Assembly (NCBI GenBank): GCA_012838175.1 | Contig: DUPU01000168.1 | Coordinates: 1 to 50,096 of the forward strand | Source of the DNA: Clostridia bacterium | Lineage (GTDB): Bacteria; Bacillota; Dehalobacteriia; Dehalobacteriales; Dehalobacteriaceae | DNA: 50,096 bases | Direction of reading: 5' to 3' | Shown: positions 35,178-43,204 of the stretch, piece after piece | Numbering within the stretch: the stretch's first letter is position 1 | Layout of the letters: each line of letters opens with the position of its first letter | The notes under the pieces: model-generated | Told to the model about the DNA's origin: nothing | Database searches by the model: none | What the model saw: only the letters and a program-made list of their open reading frames with translations | Made by a program: the position numbers and the translations under genes

Positions 35178-35903
35178 ATGATTGAGTTAATTAACGTAAG
35201 CAAAAGCTACGGCGGAACTACCAAAGCGGTAGATAATTTAAACCTGACGGTGCCGGCCGGGGAAATTTTCGGTTTCCTGGGGCCTAACGGGGCAGGAAAA
35301 ACCACCACTCTGAAAATGGTGACCGGTATTCTCCGCCCTGACAGGGGGACTATCCGCATAAATCATGTGGATATAGAAAAAGAGCCTTTACAGGCGAAAA
35401 GGGAATTTGGTTTTGTGCCGGACAGCCCGGATATGTTCCTCCGGCTGAAGGGATTGGAGTATTTAAATTTTATGGGTGATATATACCGGGTGCCGGGCCC
35501 GGAGAGAAAGGAGAGGATTTCCGCCCTGGCGGAAAGATTTGGCCTTCGGGAAGTATTGCTGGATCAGATTCAAAGCTATTCCCACGGCATGAGGCAAAAA
35601 ATTATCCTCATGGGCGCCTTGCTCCATGAACCGGCGGTGTGGATTCTGGACGAACCCCTTACCGGGCTTGACCCCCGGTCGGCTTATATTTTAAAGGAAA
35701 TGATGCGGGAGCATGCAGATAAAGGTAATACGGTGTTTTTTTCCACCCATGTGTTGGAAGTGGCGGAAAAGATATGCGACCGGGTGGCCATTATCAACAA
35801 AGGAAAGCTTATTATCCAGGGCACCTTGGACCAAATCAGGGAACATTTTAAGGAAAATGAATCTTTGGAACAAATGTTTTTGGAGTTGACGGAAGATGGG
35901 TAA
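35178..35903 (+). CDS. ABC transporter ATP-binding protein (ABC-2/EcsA-like)
   Basis: A 241-residue ATPase: Walker A GPNGAGKTT, Q-loop region FGFVPDSPDMF, signature YSHGMRQK (a common variant of LSGGQ in ABC-2 exporters), Walker B VWILDEP, and switch His in FFSTHVLEVAEK. The ATG follows AGGAG. The last eight bases overlap the permease gene, so the two form one exporter. The cargo cannot be told from sequence. It is separated from the upstream operon by a strong terminator, so it is not part of the glycyl-radical unit. Confidence 0.93.
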   Translation: MIELINVSKSYGGTTKAVDNLNLTVPAGEIFGFLGPNGAGKTTTLKMVTGILRPDRGTIRINHVDIEKEPLQAKREFGFVPDSPDMFLRLKGLEYLNFMGDIYRVPGPERKERISALAERFGLREVLLDQIQSYSHGMRQKIILMGALLHEPAVWILDEPLTGLDPRSAYILKEMMREHADKGNTVFFSTHVLEVAEKICDRVAIINKGKLIIQGTLDQIREHFKENESLEQMFLELTEDG

Positions 35904-37566
35904 TTTGCTGGTTTTAACCAAAGTTTTGTTAAAAAACACCTTGAGTTTCGGGAGTCAATCCGTTAAAAACAAAGCCCGGTTCATGAAACAGGTCTTCCTG
36001 ATTATCGTGTTTATCGCCGCTTTCGGTCCGGTGCTGGCTTCTTTCGGTTATATGGTGGCAGGGGCTTATGATTTGCTGGCACCGGTAGCTCAGGAGGGTG
36101 TGCTTTTAGGTTTAAGCCTGTCTCTTGTGTCTGTGCTGGTATTTTTCTTAAGTATTTTTTCCGTGGTGAGTGTGTTTTATTTTTCACAGGACATAGAAAA
36201 TCTGCTTCCCCTGCCTTTACGGCCCTGGGAAATTTTAGGGGCTAAGTTTCTGGTAGCCTTGCTTTATGAATACCTTACGGGACTGGTATTACTGTTGCCC
36301 GTATTGGTAATTTTCGGGGTAAAAAGTGGGGGCGGTGTTTATTATTATCTAGCGGCTTTGACGGTCTTTCTCACCCTGCCTGTAATTCCTTTTGTGGTTG
36401 CTTCTGCCCTCATGATGATAATCATGGGGTTTACCGGCTGGGTAAAAAACAAAGACCGTTTTCGCCTGTGGGTGGGAATTTTCGGGCTGTTTTTCGCCGT
36501 GGGATTTAATATCCTTTTCCAAAAATATGCGGGACAGGGGGTAGAGGGAGAGAAACTGGCCCAGTTAATCATGGAGGGAAACAACTCTCTTTTAAACCTT
36601 ACCTTTGGCATCTTTCCCCAAACCAGGCTTGGAACTTATGCCTTAATCAATCCCCCCGGAACCGGTGTGATATATCTTTTGCTGTATGTCCTGGCTGCCT
36701 TTTGTGCCCTGATTGTCTTTGCCTTCTTAGGCCAGGCCTTATATTTTAAGGGAGTCATGGGTATAACAGAAACCACCGTCAAAAGAAAAAGACTGGGTGG
36801 GGATGAACTGGAAAAGGAAACTGCTTTGGGTTCCGTCCTGAAGGCTTACGTTCTCAAGGAGTTAAGGCTTCTTTTTCGCACTCCGGTTTATTTTATGAAT
36901 TGCGTTTTGATGAATTTCCTGTGGCCGGTGTTCTTGATTATTCCCTTTATTCTCCAGCCGGATTTTGGCCGGCAAGTAAGCGTTTTCAGCGGGTTTATCA
37001 AAAACCCCGACAGTGCCGGTTACATTGCGGCGGGAGTTTTTGCCCTGGGAGCTTTTGTTACTGCCTCCAACGGCATCACTTCCACTGCTGTTTCCCGGGA
37101 AGGGGAGAATATTTATGTTGTCAAGTATCTCCCTGTGGACTATAAAACACAGATTATGGCCAAGGTGCTTTCCGGGGTAATTTTGGGATTTACGGGCTTG
37201 GTTTTAGTTATTTTAACAATAGGGTTTTTCCTGGGCATATCTGTTTATCTCCTCTTCCTGTTTTTGATTTCCGGTTTCTTGGGCGTACTTTTCAGCTCCT
37301 TGGCGGGTATGGCCCTGGATTTAAATTTCCCCAAACTCCATTGGGATAATGAACAAAAGGCGGTAAAGCAAAACCTGAATGTGATGGTGATGATTCTGGG
37401 AGCTGTGGTTTTATCCGGGTTAATCCTTATTGGGGTAATCAAGTTGGAACTGGGACTGGAACTGGCTCTAGGTGTGATTATTGGTTTTGCAGGCTTGTTA
37501 AATTGGTTCCTCTATCGGTATCTAGTCACCAGGGGAGTTCAGCTTTTTGCCGACCTGCTTTCCTGA
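35896..37566 (+). CDS. ABC exporter membrane subunit (putative ABC-2 type permease)
   Basis: A 556-residue membrane protein with about 12 hydrophobic spans, with two similar halves separated by a soluble stretch (about residues 285-320, ETTVKRKRLGGDELEKE). The segment PLPLRPWEILGAKFLVAL near residue 110 is typical of these large permeases (the family of putative ABC exporters found with EcsA-like ATPases). It overlaps the ATPase gene by eight bases (ATGGGTAA region), which indicates a stoichiometric pair. Function unknown beyond export. Confidence 0.85.
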   Translation: MGNLLVLTKVLLKNTLSFGSQSVKNKARFMKQVFLIIVFIAAFGPVLASFGYMVAGAYDLLAPVAQEGVLLGLSLSLVSVLVFFLSIFSVVSVFYFSQDIENLLPLPLRPWEILGAKFLVALLYEYLTGLVLLLPVLVIFGVKSGGGVYYYLAALTVFLTLPVIPFVVASALMMIIMGFTGWVKNKDRFRLWVGIFGLFFAVGFNILFQKYAGQGVEGEKLAQLIMEGNNSLLNLTFGIFPQTRLGTYALINPPGTGVIYLLLYVLAAFCALIVFAFLGQALYFKGVMGITETTVKRKRLGGDELEKETALGSVLKAYVLKELRLLFRTPVYFMNCVLMNFLWPVFLIIPFILQPDFGRQVSVFSGFIKNPDSAGYIAAGVFALGAFVTASNGITSTAVSREGENIYVVKYLPVDYKTQIMAKVLSGVILGFTGLVLVILTIGFFLGISVYLLFLFLISGFLGVLFSSLAGMALDLNFPKLHWDNEQKAVKQNLNVMVMILGAVVLSGLILIGVIKLELGLELALGVIIGFAGLLNWFLYRYLVTRGVQLFADLLS

Positions 37567-37653
37567 AAATAAATTAGCCAAACATTTTATCATAGGTACA
37601 AGCAGCACCCGAATATATTTTAGCGAGAATTATTTATAAAAGGGGTGCTGACC

Positions 37654-38022
37654 TTGAGAAGTAAAACGGTAAAGAATATTGTCTTGTGGGGGGCTATCTT
37701 TATTTTCGGGATCGGTTTCGGCTTAGCCTATCCCCATATGGCAGAGATGCTGGCCCAGGACAATGAAATTGTGGAGATGGTTGGTGCTAAAGGCGAGAAA
37801 ATCAGAACGGAATGCGGGACCTATGTGGGGCAAATTGACAATAACTCCATAGAAATCAAAATTGACGGAGAACCCAAGGCATTCCAGCTAAGTGACCGGG
37901 TCAAGGAGAATTTTGCCCAATTGGGTCTGGAAACGGATGACAAGGTTGTCTTTTCTTATGTTCCCAGAGGAAATGAACAGATGATGATTATTGATATTAA
38001 AAAGATAGAGGCAAAGTCTTAA
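37654..38022 (+). CDS. Membrane-anchored small protein of unknown function
   Basis: I do not recognise a family. The TTG at 37654 follows AGGGGTG by six bases and is preferred to the GTG at 37645. The 122-residue product has one N-terminal hydrophobic helix (about residues 6-27, IVLWGAIFIFGIGFGLAYP) and then a hydrophilic extracytoplasmic part with a repetitive beta pattern (GTYVGQIDNNSIEIKIDG, DKVVFSYVP, QMMIIDIKKIEA), which looks like a small beta-barrel. It follows the ABC permease by 87 bases; a link is possible but not shown. Confidence 0.75.
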   Translation: MRSKTVKNIVLWGAIFIFGIGFGLAYPHMAEMLAQDNEIVEMVGAKGEKIRTECGTYVGQIDNNSIEIKIDGEPKAFQLSDRVKENFAQLGLETDDKVVFSYVPRGNEQMMIIDIKKIEAKS

Positions 38023-38181
38023 TAGAGTATGCCCAGATTCCTATGCTGACTACTGACCACTGTTTTCCGGAAAGTCCAATTACTTAAAGGAAATTTATTA
38101 AAAACGTTAAATTCGGAAGGAAAAAAGGATAATAACAGCGAATAAAATTATTATCTCCAAACAGGAAGGGGGCTTTTTACT

Positions 38182-38331
38182 ATGACGCTTAGCTGTGCTA
38201 AGTGCGGGAAAGAAGTGGCCAGTGAAGATGTTTATGTTGTGAACGGTCAAAATCTTTGTGAGGGTTGTGCTATTGGGAGCAGCAGTCAAAAGAGTCCTTC
38301 CAAACCTTGTGGACCAGGGTCCGGAACTTAA
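38182..38331 (+). CDS. Small zinc-ribbon-like protein (49 residues)
   Basis: A short gene with a good ribosome site (GGAAGGGGG, nine bases before the ATG). The product reads MTLSCAKCGKEVASEDVYVV, then NGQNLCEGCAIGSS and a Ser-Pro tail with one more Cys (KPCGPGS). The CxxC-X17-CxxC spacing is a zinc-ribbon or LIM-like knuckle. Similar short CAKCGKEV proteins occur in Clostridia, to my general knowledge, without known function. No neighbour explains it. The 159 bases upstream show no clear promoter. Confidence 0.7.
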   Translation: MTLSCAKCGKEVASEDVYVVNGQNLCEGCAIGSSSQKSPSKPCGPGSGT

Positions 38332-38428
38332 AAGTTTACAGGAGTTTTCAGAATGCTTGTAAGCTTTTCAGGTTTATTTCTTAAAGATTATATAATTTAT
38401 AATTATGTTAATATCAACTGATGTAACA

Positions 38429-38454
38429 GGCCAGCCTTTACGACTGGCTTTTTT
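38429..38454 (+). terminator. Intrinsic terminator upstream of the EcsC-family gene
   Basis: GGCCAG (38429-38434) pairs with CTGGCT (38444-38449, one G-U) around a nine-base loop, followed by six T. It probably ends the small zinc-ribbon transcript about 100 bases upstream. Confidence 0.7.
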
Positions 38455-38460
38455 ATTTCT

Positions 38461-38490
38461 TGATTTTTTTAATAAGATTTAAGGTATAAT
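38461..38490 (+). promoter_or_regulatory. Promoter candidate for the EcsC-family operon
   Basis: A perfect TATAAT at 38485-38490 with a weak -35 (TTGATT at 38460-38465, 19-base spacer). It lies just after the terminator and 42 bases before the start codon at 38533. Confidence 0.5.
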
Positions 38491-38532
38491 AAGTGGTAGA
38501 AATTTCTAAAATGGCAGAGAAGCAGGGATGAG

Positions 38533-39276
38533 ATGGATAATTATACGGAAAAAGCTGTTCAGGAGTTAAAACAATGGCAGCGAAAAATGACCCGAAGGCC
38601 TTCTTTTACCGGGCGGCTGGCCAAAGGAATTCAAAAAAAGGTCAATAATATGTACCCGGAAAAGTTTCATGAGGTGATGACCGCAGCCATAAAAAAGATG
38701 ATTCAAGGGGTTTTGTTTGGTTCCGAGGTGATTACCTGGATTCCGGTCCAATATGGATTAACCTTGGAAGAAAGAGAAGATTTGGTCCGAAATAAAATTG
38801 ATTTTTATAAAAAGGCAGCCGCCGCGGAAGGGGCCGGTACGGGAGCGGGAGGAATTTTTCTCGGCCTGGCTGATTTTCCCCTTTTGCTAAGTATAAAAAT
38901 AAAATTCCTCTTTGATACGGCAGTGATCTATGGTTTTGACGTGAAAAAAATGCCGGAACGATTATACATACTCTATGTTTTTCAGTTGGCTTTCTCCAGT
39001 GAAACCAGAAGAATTGAGGTTTACCGGCATCTTTTAAACTGGGATGAGTGGGTAAGACAATTTCCCGTGACCATGGATTCCGTTGATTGGCGTACCTTTC
39101 AGCAGGAGTACAGGGATTATATTGACCTGGCGAAAATGCTCCAGCTGATGCCGGGAATTGGAGCTGTGGTAGGTGCCTATGCCAATTACCGTCTCCTGGA
39201 TAAGCTGGGAGAAACGGCGATGAATTGTTATCGAATGCGTATTTTATTGCCGGAAGGCAAAATAATTAATAAATAA
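38533..39276 (+). CDS. EcsC family protein
   Basis: A 247-residue protein of the EcsC family, whose function is not settled. The family core is visible: an N-terminal helix with KQWQRKMTRRPSFTGRLAKG, a Gly/Ala-rich segment AAAEGAGTGAGGIFLGLADFP (about residues 97-117) and a C-terminal stretch with MPGIGAVVGAYANYRLLDKLGETA. Two or three moderately hydrophobic segments suggest peripheral membrane association. GGGATGAG precedes the ATG. The next gene starts 21 bases downstream, so the two are co-transcribed. Confidence 0.85.
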   Translation: MDNYTEKAVQELKQWQRKMTRRPSFTGRLAKGIQKKVNNMYPEKFHEVMTAAIKKMIQGVLFGSEVITWIPVQYGLTLEEREDLVRNKIDFYKKAAAAEGAGTGAGGIFLGLADFPLLLSIKIKFLFDTAVIYGFDVKKMPERLYILYVFQLAFSSETRRIEVYRHLLNWDEWVRQFPVTMDSVDWRTFQQEYRDYIDLAKMLQLMPGIGAVVGAYANYRLLDKLGETAMNCYRMRILLPEGKIINK

Positions 39277-39297
39277 TTTTTTGAGGAGCTGATTGTT

Positions 39298-39603
39298 ATG
39301 ACCAAAAGGTATCCCAAATTTGTGGAATCACTGAAAGAGACGGATCCTCCCCTATACGAAGTTGTGACGAAAAACTGGGACCTGGCGATGGCACCGGGAG
39401 AATTGGATGCCAAGACCAAAGTATTTTTGGCCATGGCTTTAGATGCTTTGGCGGAAGCAGGTGAAGGAGTGCAGGTGCTGGCTAATCAAGCCCGGGCCTT
39501 AGGGGCGACGGAAGGGGAAATTGCCGAAGTATTGCGGATAGCCTACCTGGTAGCCGGGAATAAAACACTGGCGGCGACCAGAGGTGCTTATACAAAGCAA
39601 TAG
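39298..39603 (+). CDS. Carboxymuconolactone decarboxylase (CMD/AhpD-fold) family protein without the CxxC site
   Basis: A 101-residue helical protein of the CMD family. The family pattern is present (LDAKTKVFLAMALDALAEAGEGVQVLANQARALGATEGEIAEVLRIAYLVAG), but the redox Cys pair and His of AhpD-type members are missing: there is no Cys in the protein. A peroxidase-reductase role is therefore unlikely; a binding or other enzymatic role is open. TGAGGAG precedes the ATG. It ends in a terminator, so ecsC-CMD form a two-gene operon. Confidence 0.85.
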   Translation: MTKRYPKFVESLKETDPPLYEVVTKNWDLAMAPGELDAKTKVFLAMALDALAEAGEGVQVLANQARALGATEGEIAEVLRIAYLVAGNKTLAATRGAYTKQ

Positions 39604-39641
39604 CTTAGTTCTCGACTAAGGTTTAATAGAATTTAAGTTTA

Positions 39642-39667
39642 GGGAGCCGGACAGGTTCCCTTTTTTT
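39642..39667 (+). terminator. Intrinsic terminator after the CMD gene
   Basis: GGGAGCC (39642-39648) pairs with GGTTCCC (39654-39660) with one G-U and loop GGACA, then seven T. A smaller hairpin CTTAGT-tctcg-ACTAAG (39604-39620) lies just before it, directly at the stop codon. Confidence 0.88.
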
Positions 39668-39799
39668 GTGGGCTACCTGGGGTATTAATCAGGCACTGCT
39701 CTCAATTTTCAAGAAGTTCAAAAGCCTTTACCCAAAAAAGAAGGTAAAACCGTTTTTTTGTCAAAAATTAAAGAAGGTTCATGTTAGAGGGGGAAAAGA

Positions 39800-40786
39800 A
39801 TGGGGATTAATTTGCTGAAGCCGGGGGAAGCGGTGCTGGGTTTTTTCTTAATCAAAGGGGTGGAGTGTAAGACATCAAGCAATAATAAAAAATATCTGGA
39901 CCTAACTTTATCCGATAAAACAGGTGAGATCAACGGGAAACTTTGGGATTGCAGCGAGGAGGATGAAAAAAGCTACCGCCGGCATATGCTGGTTAAGGTG
40001 AAAGGAGTTTTAACCGAGTGGCAGCATCGGCTGCAGCTGAGAATAGAAAAGATACGGCCTGCGTCTCCGGAAGACGGGGTAAGCATTGATGATTTTGTCC
40101 CGGTAGCCCCGGAAAAGCCGGATGCCATGTACCGGGAAATTCAAAGGGTGATTCAAAATATGTCCCATGAGGATATTCGGAAGATTGTTTCCAGACTGGT
40201 GGGAGAAAAAGAGGAGCAATTAATGTTTTATCCTGCGGCTAAGGAGAATCATCATGCCGTGGTGGGAGGGCTTTTATACCATATCATTTCTATGCTCCGG
40301 GCCGGGGAAAAGCTGGCGGAAATTTATTCCTGGATTAATAAAGATCTCCTTTATGCGGGAATTATACTCCACGATTTAGCTAAAATTGACGAAATGGAAG
40401 CGGGAGAAATTGGCTTAATTACTGAATATACAGTGGAGGGACAGCTTTTGGGCCATATTATTCAAGGCATAAAAGACATTGACCGGGTAGCCCGGGAAGA
40501 GGGAGCGGACGGGGAGGTTTCTCTTCTCCTGCAGCATATGGTCCTTTCCCATCATTATGAACCGGAGTTTGGCAGTCCGAAAAGGCCCATGATTCCTGAG
40601 GCAGAGCTTTTGCATTATTTGGATATGATTGATGCCAGGATGTATGACATGAGGCGCGTTTTGGATCATGTCCCACCGGGCGGGCTTTCCGACCGGATTT
40701 GGCTTTTGCATAACCGGAGGCTTTATCAAAACAGGCTTAATACGGAGCCGAACGAAAATAATACAGGGGAAGAAAAGGAGGGCTAA
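39800..40786 (+). CDS. yhaM: YhaM-like 3'-5' exoribonuclease/phosphohydrolase (OB-fold plus HD domain)
   Basis: A 328-residue protein. Residues 1-85 form an OB-fold nucleic-acid binding domain (YLDLTLSDKTGEINGKLWD, VKVKGVLTEWQHRLQLRIEKI) and residues 150-300 an HD domain with the ligands HHAVVGGLLYH, ILHDLAKIDEM and LSHHYEPEFGSP. This is the architecture of Bacillus YhaM, a 3'-5' exonuclease for RNA and some DNA. The ATG follows AGAGGGGG. The exonuclease III gene starts two bases after its stop, so two nucleases are co-expressed. Exact substrate is inferred from family. Confidence 0.9.
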   Translation: MGINLLKPGEAVLGFFLIKGVECKTSSNNKKYLDLTLSDKTGEINGKLWDCSEEDEKSYRRHMLVKVKGVLTEWQHRLQLRIEKIRPASPEDGVSIDDFVPVAPEKPDAMYREIQRVIQNMSHEDIRKIVSRLVGEKEEQLMFYPAAKENHHAVVGGLLYHIISMLRAGEKLAEIYSWINKDLLYAGIILHDLAKIDEMEAGEIGLITEYTVEGQLLGHIIQGIKDIDRVAREEGADGEVSLLLQHMVLSHHYEPEFGSPKRPMIPEAELLHYLDMIDARMYDMRRVLDHVPPGGLSDRIWLLHNRRLYQNRLNTEPNENNTGEEKEG

Positions 40787-40788
40787 GG

Positions 40789-41550
40789 GTGAGAATCTAT
40801 TCTTGGAATGTAAACGGAATTCGGGCTGTCTTGAAATATGGCTTTTTGGACTGGGTTTTAAAGGAACAGCCGGATATTTTATGCCTGCAGGAAACAAAAA
40901 TTCAGGAGGACCAGTTAACCGATGAAATTAAGAATATTCCGGGCTACCAGTCTTATTTTTCTTTTGCGGAACGGAAAGGATACAGCGGGGTGGTCACCTA
41001 TGTGAAAGAAGAGCCCTTGTCTGTAAAATGCGGCATCGGTAATCCCAAATTTGATTGTGAAGGGAGAATCTTAATAACTGAATATCCGGAGTTTACCCTG
41101 TTCAATATCTACTTTCCTAACGGGCAGAAAGATGAGATCAGGCTGCGCTATAAAATGGAGTTTTATGACGCTGTTCTTGCCTATTGTGATGAACTGGTAC
41201 AGCAAGGAAAAAAGCTGGTGATTTGCGGGGACTTTAATACCGCCCATAAAGAAATCGATTTGAAAAATCCCAAGTCCAATGAAAAAAGATCCGGCTTTTT
41301 GCCGGAGGAAAGGGCTTGGATGGACAAACTGGTATCCCATGGTTATGTGGATGTTTTTCGCTGGCTCCATCCTGATTTAGTAAAGTACTCCTGGTGGAGC
41401 TACCGGTTTAAGGCTCGGGAAAAGAATGTAGGATGGAGAATCGACTATCATTTTGTATCTCAGAACCTGCTCAGCCAGGTGAAGGGGGCGGAAATTCTGG
41501 ATGAAGTCTTCGGCTCTGACCACTGCCCGGTAGTGCTGGAATTAAAATGA
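40789..41550 (+). CDS. exoA: Exodeoxyribonuclease III / AP endonuclease (ExoA/Xth)
   Basis: A base-excision-repair AP endonuclease with 3'-5' exonuclease activity. The GTG start follows AAAAGGAGGGC. The 253-residue product has the EEP-fold motifs YSWNVNGIRAV, LCLQETKIQ (catalytic Glu), YFPNGQ, GDFNTAHKEIDL (Asp/Asn), WSYRFKAREKNVGWRIDYHFVS and the final GSDHCPVVLEL (Asp-His). Its TGA at 41548-41550 lies inside the stem of the shared terminator at 41542, only 20 bases from the stop of the convergent NlpC gene. Confidence 0.97.
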   Translation: MRIYSWNVNGIRAVLKYGFLDWVLKEQPDILCLQETKIQEDQLTDEIKNIPGYQSYFSFAERKGYSGVVTYVKEEPLSVKCGIGNPKFDCEGRILITEYPEFTLFNIYFPNGQKDEIRLRYKMEFYDAVLAYCDELVQQGKKLVICGDFNTAHKEIDLKNPKSNEKRSGFLPEERAWMDKLVSHGYVDVFRWLHPDLVKYSWWSYRFKAREKNVGWRIDYHFVSQNLLSQVKGAEILDEVFGSDHCPVVLELK

Positions 41551-41579
41551 GTCAGGGGATGATCCCTGACTCATTTTAA
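41542..41579. terminator. Bidirectional terminator palindrome containing both convergent stop codons
   Basis: TTAAAATGAGTCAGGG (41542-41557) and CCCTGACTCATTTTAA (41564-41579) form a perfect 16-bp stem with loop GATGAT. A-rich and T-rich ends make it work in both directions. The exoA stop (41548-41550) and the minus-strand NlpC stop (41571-41573) are symmetrical within the arms. The TCAGGG/CCCTGA core is shared with the elements at 2045 and 46129. Confidence 0.93.
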
Positions 41580-42491
41580 AATGCGGCGTGCCGTTACATA
41601 GCGTTTCGCATAATAGGTGTCGGAGAGAGAGGTTATTTCCACCTTTCTTCCGCCGGTACTGGCATGGATAAATTTCCCGTTCCCCATGTAAATTCCTACA
41701 TGGGAGATGCTTTTGCCGTTGGTTTTAAAGAAAACCAGATCTGCCGGCTTAAGTTCGTTTTTGCTGACGGCAGTTCCTTTTTTCCCTTGACTGGCGGAAT
41801 TATGGGGCAGGTCAATGGCAAAATGATTGAACACGTACATGGTAAAACCGGAACAGTCAAATTTTTTCGGACCGGAGGAGCCGTAGGAATACCTGCAGCC
41901 GAGGAAGGTTTTGGCATAATCTATTATTTTTTCCGCCAGCTTATCGGTTTCAGGAGTCCTTGTGTCCCCATTTTCCGTTTTCTTATTCTCCGAGGTGCGG
42001 TCTCTTTCGTCATTGCGGGACGCGAGAGTAAGATTTTGATTTTCCCGAGGCAGGATAAGCACCTGACCGATTTGCAGGGCATGGGGATTGGAAAGCTTGT
42101 TTTTTGCAACTATAGACTCAATGGATAATCCTTTCTCCCGGGCAATGCGGGATAAGATATCCCCGGCTTTAACAATGTATTTTTCCTCTTGGGTTTCCGA
42201 AGGAGCAGGGGTGCTAACCTGTCCTGAGCCTGAGGCGGGAGCATTGGAAGTATTATTCTTAGGAATCAAAAGGGTTTGTCCAATCTGCAATTTATGGGGA
42301 TTGGTTATTTTATTTAAATCAATAATACTCTTCATTTCAATTTTATAGAGGGACGCAATACGGGACAAAGTTTCCCCGGCTTTGACTACATGGGTCAGGG
42401 AATGATTATTATTTTGGGGTTTTTGAGCAGAAGCCAGGACGGGAAAAGTGAGAGAGATAACAATTGTCGATATCACTAACAGCTTGCGCAC
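41571..42491 (-). CDS. Secreted peptidoglycan hydrolase with two LysM and an NlpC/P60 domain
   Basis: A 306-residue wall endopeptidase. Signal peptide 1-22 (cleavage near ASA/Q), LysM domains at about 34-77 and 105-148 (HVVKAGETLSRIA, YIVKAGDILSRIA), a charged linker (150-183), then NlpC/P60 with catalytic Cys213 in FDCSGF, His264 in SHVGIYMG and His276 in HAST. Such enzymes cut stem peptides between D-Glu and the diamino acid in growth or spore development. The GTG start follows GGAGGAAC. It has its own promoter (42521-42550) and shares a terminator with exoA. Confidence 0.95.
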   Translation of the reverse strand: MRKLLVISTIVISLTFPVLASAQKPQNNNHSLTHVVKAGETLSRIASLYKIEMKSIIDLNKITNPHKLQIGQTLLIPKNNTSNAPASGSGQVSTPAPSETQEEKYIVKAGDILSRIAREKGLSIESIVAKNKLSNPHALQIGQVLILPRENQNLTLASRNDERDRTSENKKTENGDTRTPETDKLAEKIIDYAKTFLGCRYSYGSSGPKKFDCSGFTMYVFNHFAIDLPHNSASQGKKGTAVSKNELKPADLVFFKTNGKSISHVGIYMGNGKFIHASTGGRKVEITSLSDTYYAKRYVTARRILK

Positions 42492-42520
42492 TAAAGTTCC
42501 TCCAAATCATCATTTATTTT

Positions 42521-42550
42521 ATTATATTCATATTCTTCGCTATTTGTTAA
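42521..42550 (-). promoter_or_regulatory. Promoter of the LysM-NlpC gene
   Basis: On the minus strand TTAACA (42550-42545) and TATAAT (42526-42521) are separated by 18 bases: a perfect -10 and a five-of-six -35. It lies 30 bases before the GTG start. The rest of the AT-rich gap up to 42776 shows nothing further. Confidence 0.65.
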
Positions 42551-42776
42551 AATCCTGGTATTATATGAAGATTAATGAAAAAAATATTTTTTATGTAAAA
42601 ATATTAATAGGATGTTGTAATTAAGGGTTAAAGATTGTCTAACGTAATAAGGGTAAATTTTAGCAAATTATGATAAAGATGTGGCATCAAGCAGGAAAAA
42701 ATTAAACCCTTTGCCATAAAAGGACCGGAAAAATCCTCCTGTGCCGGAAAGAGCCATGAAAAAGATCACAGGTTTC

Positions 42777-42806
42777 TTGCTCCAGTCCTGTGGACTCTGC
42801 TATAAT
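42777..42806 (+). promoter_or_regulatory. Promoter candidate for gatCAB
   Basis: A perfect TATAAT at 42801-42806 with a weak TTGCTC 18 bases upstream (42777-42782). It gives a leader of about 84 bases before gatC at 42897, supporting that gatC starts there and not at the upstream ATG at 42741. Confidence 0.5.
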
Positions 42807-42896
42807 AAAGTGAATTGCAGTAAATGTTTGGCAGGAATTCCGTCAATTTTTCCCTCGATTTGTGCAGAGAAAAATAAAATAAAGGGTGGTGAAATA

Positions 42897-43181
42897 ATGG
42901 CTGTAACCATAAAAGATGTTGAAAAGACGGCGTTTTTAGCACGGATTGATTTGTCAGAGGAAGAAAAAAACAAATTTACGGAAGAGATAAAGATAATTTT
43001 GGACCATGTGGAGAATTTCGTGGATTTAAACACGGAGAACATTCCCCCCACGATTAATATCCTCCCTCTTTATAATGTAATGCGGGATGATATCACCCGT
43101 CCTTCTTTAGATAAAAATGCAGTTTTTCAGAATACCTCTCATGAAGAAGACGGAATGTTTAAAGTACCAAAGATTCTATAA
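42897..43181 (+). CDS. gatC: Asp-tRNA(Asn)/Glu-tRNA(Gln) amidotransferase subunit C
   Basis: A small subunit that wraps around the GatA-GatB interface. The ATG at 42897 after GGGTGGTG gives MAVTIKDVEKTAFLARIDLS, the standard N-terminus; an ATG at 42741 in the same frame would add 52 unrelated residues and contain the promoter. The 94-residue product has LARIDLSEEEKNKFTEEIKIILDHVENFVDLNTENIPPT and the C-terminal MRDDITRPSL, as expected. gatA follows 23 bases downstream. Confidence 0.96.
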   Translation: MAVTIKDVEKTAFLARIDLSEEEKNKFTEEIKIILDHVENFVDLNTENIPPTINILPLYNVMRDDITRPSLDKNAVFQNTSHEEDGMFKVPKIL

Positions 43182-43204
43182 GTTTTTGAAAAGAGGTGTG
43201 CTTT

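Noticed and set aside
34910-35203. Minus-strand 97-codon frame between the glycyl radical enzyme and the ABC genes
   Set aside because: It runs through the terminator and the ABC ribosome site; hydrophobic start is due to AT-rich sequence.
38107-38289. Minus-strand 60-codon frame
   Set aside because: Antisense to the zinc-ribbon gene, which has a good ribosome site and Cys motifs.
42741-42896. N-terminal extension of gatC by 52 residues
   Set aside because: It covers the promoter candidate, has no ribosome site, and gatC has a standard start at 42897.
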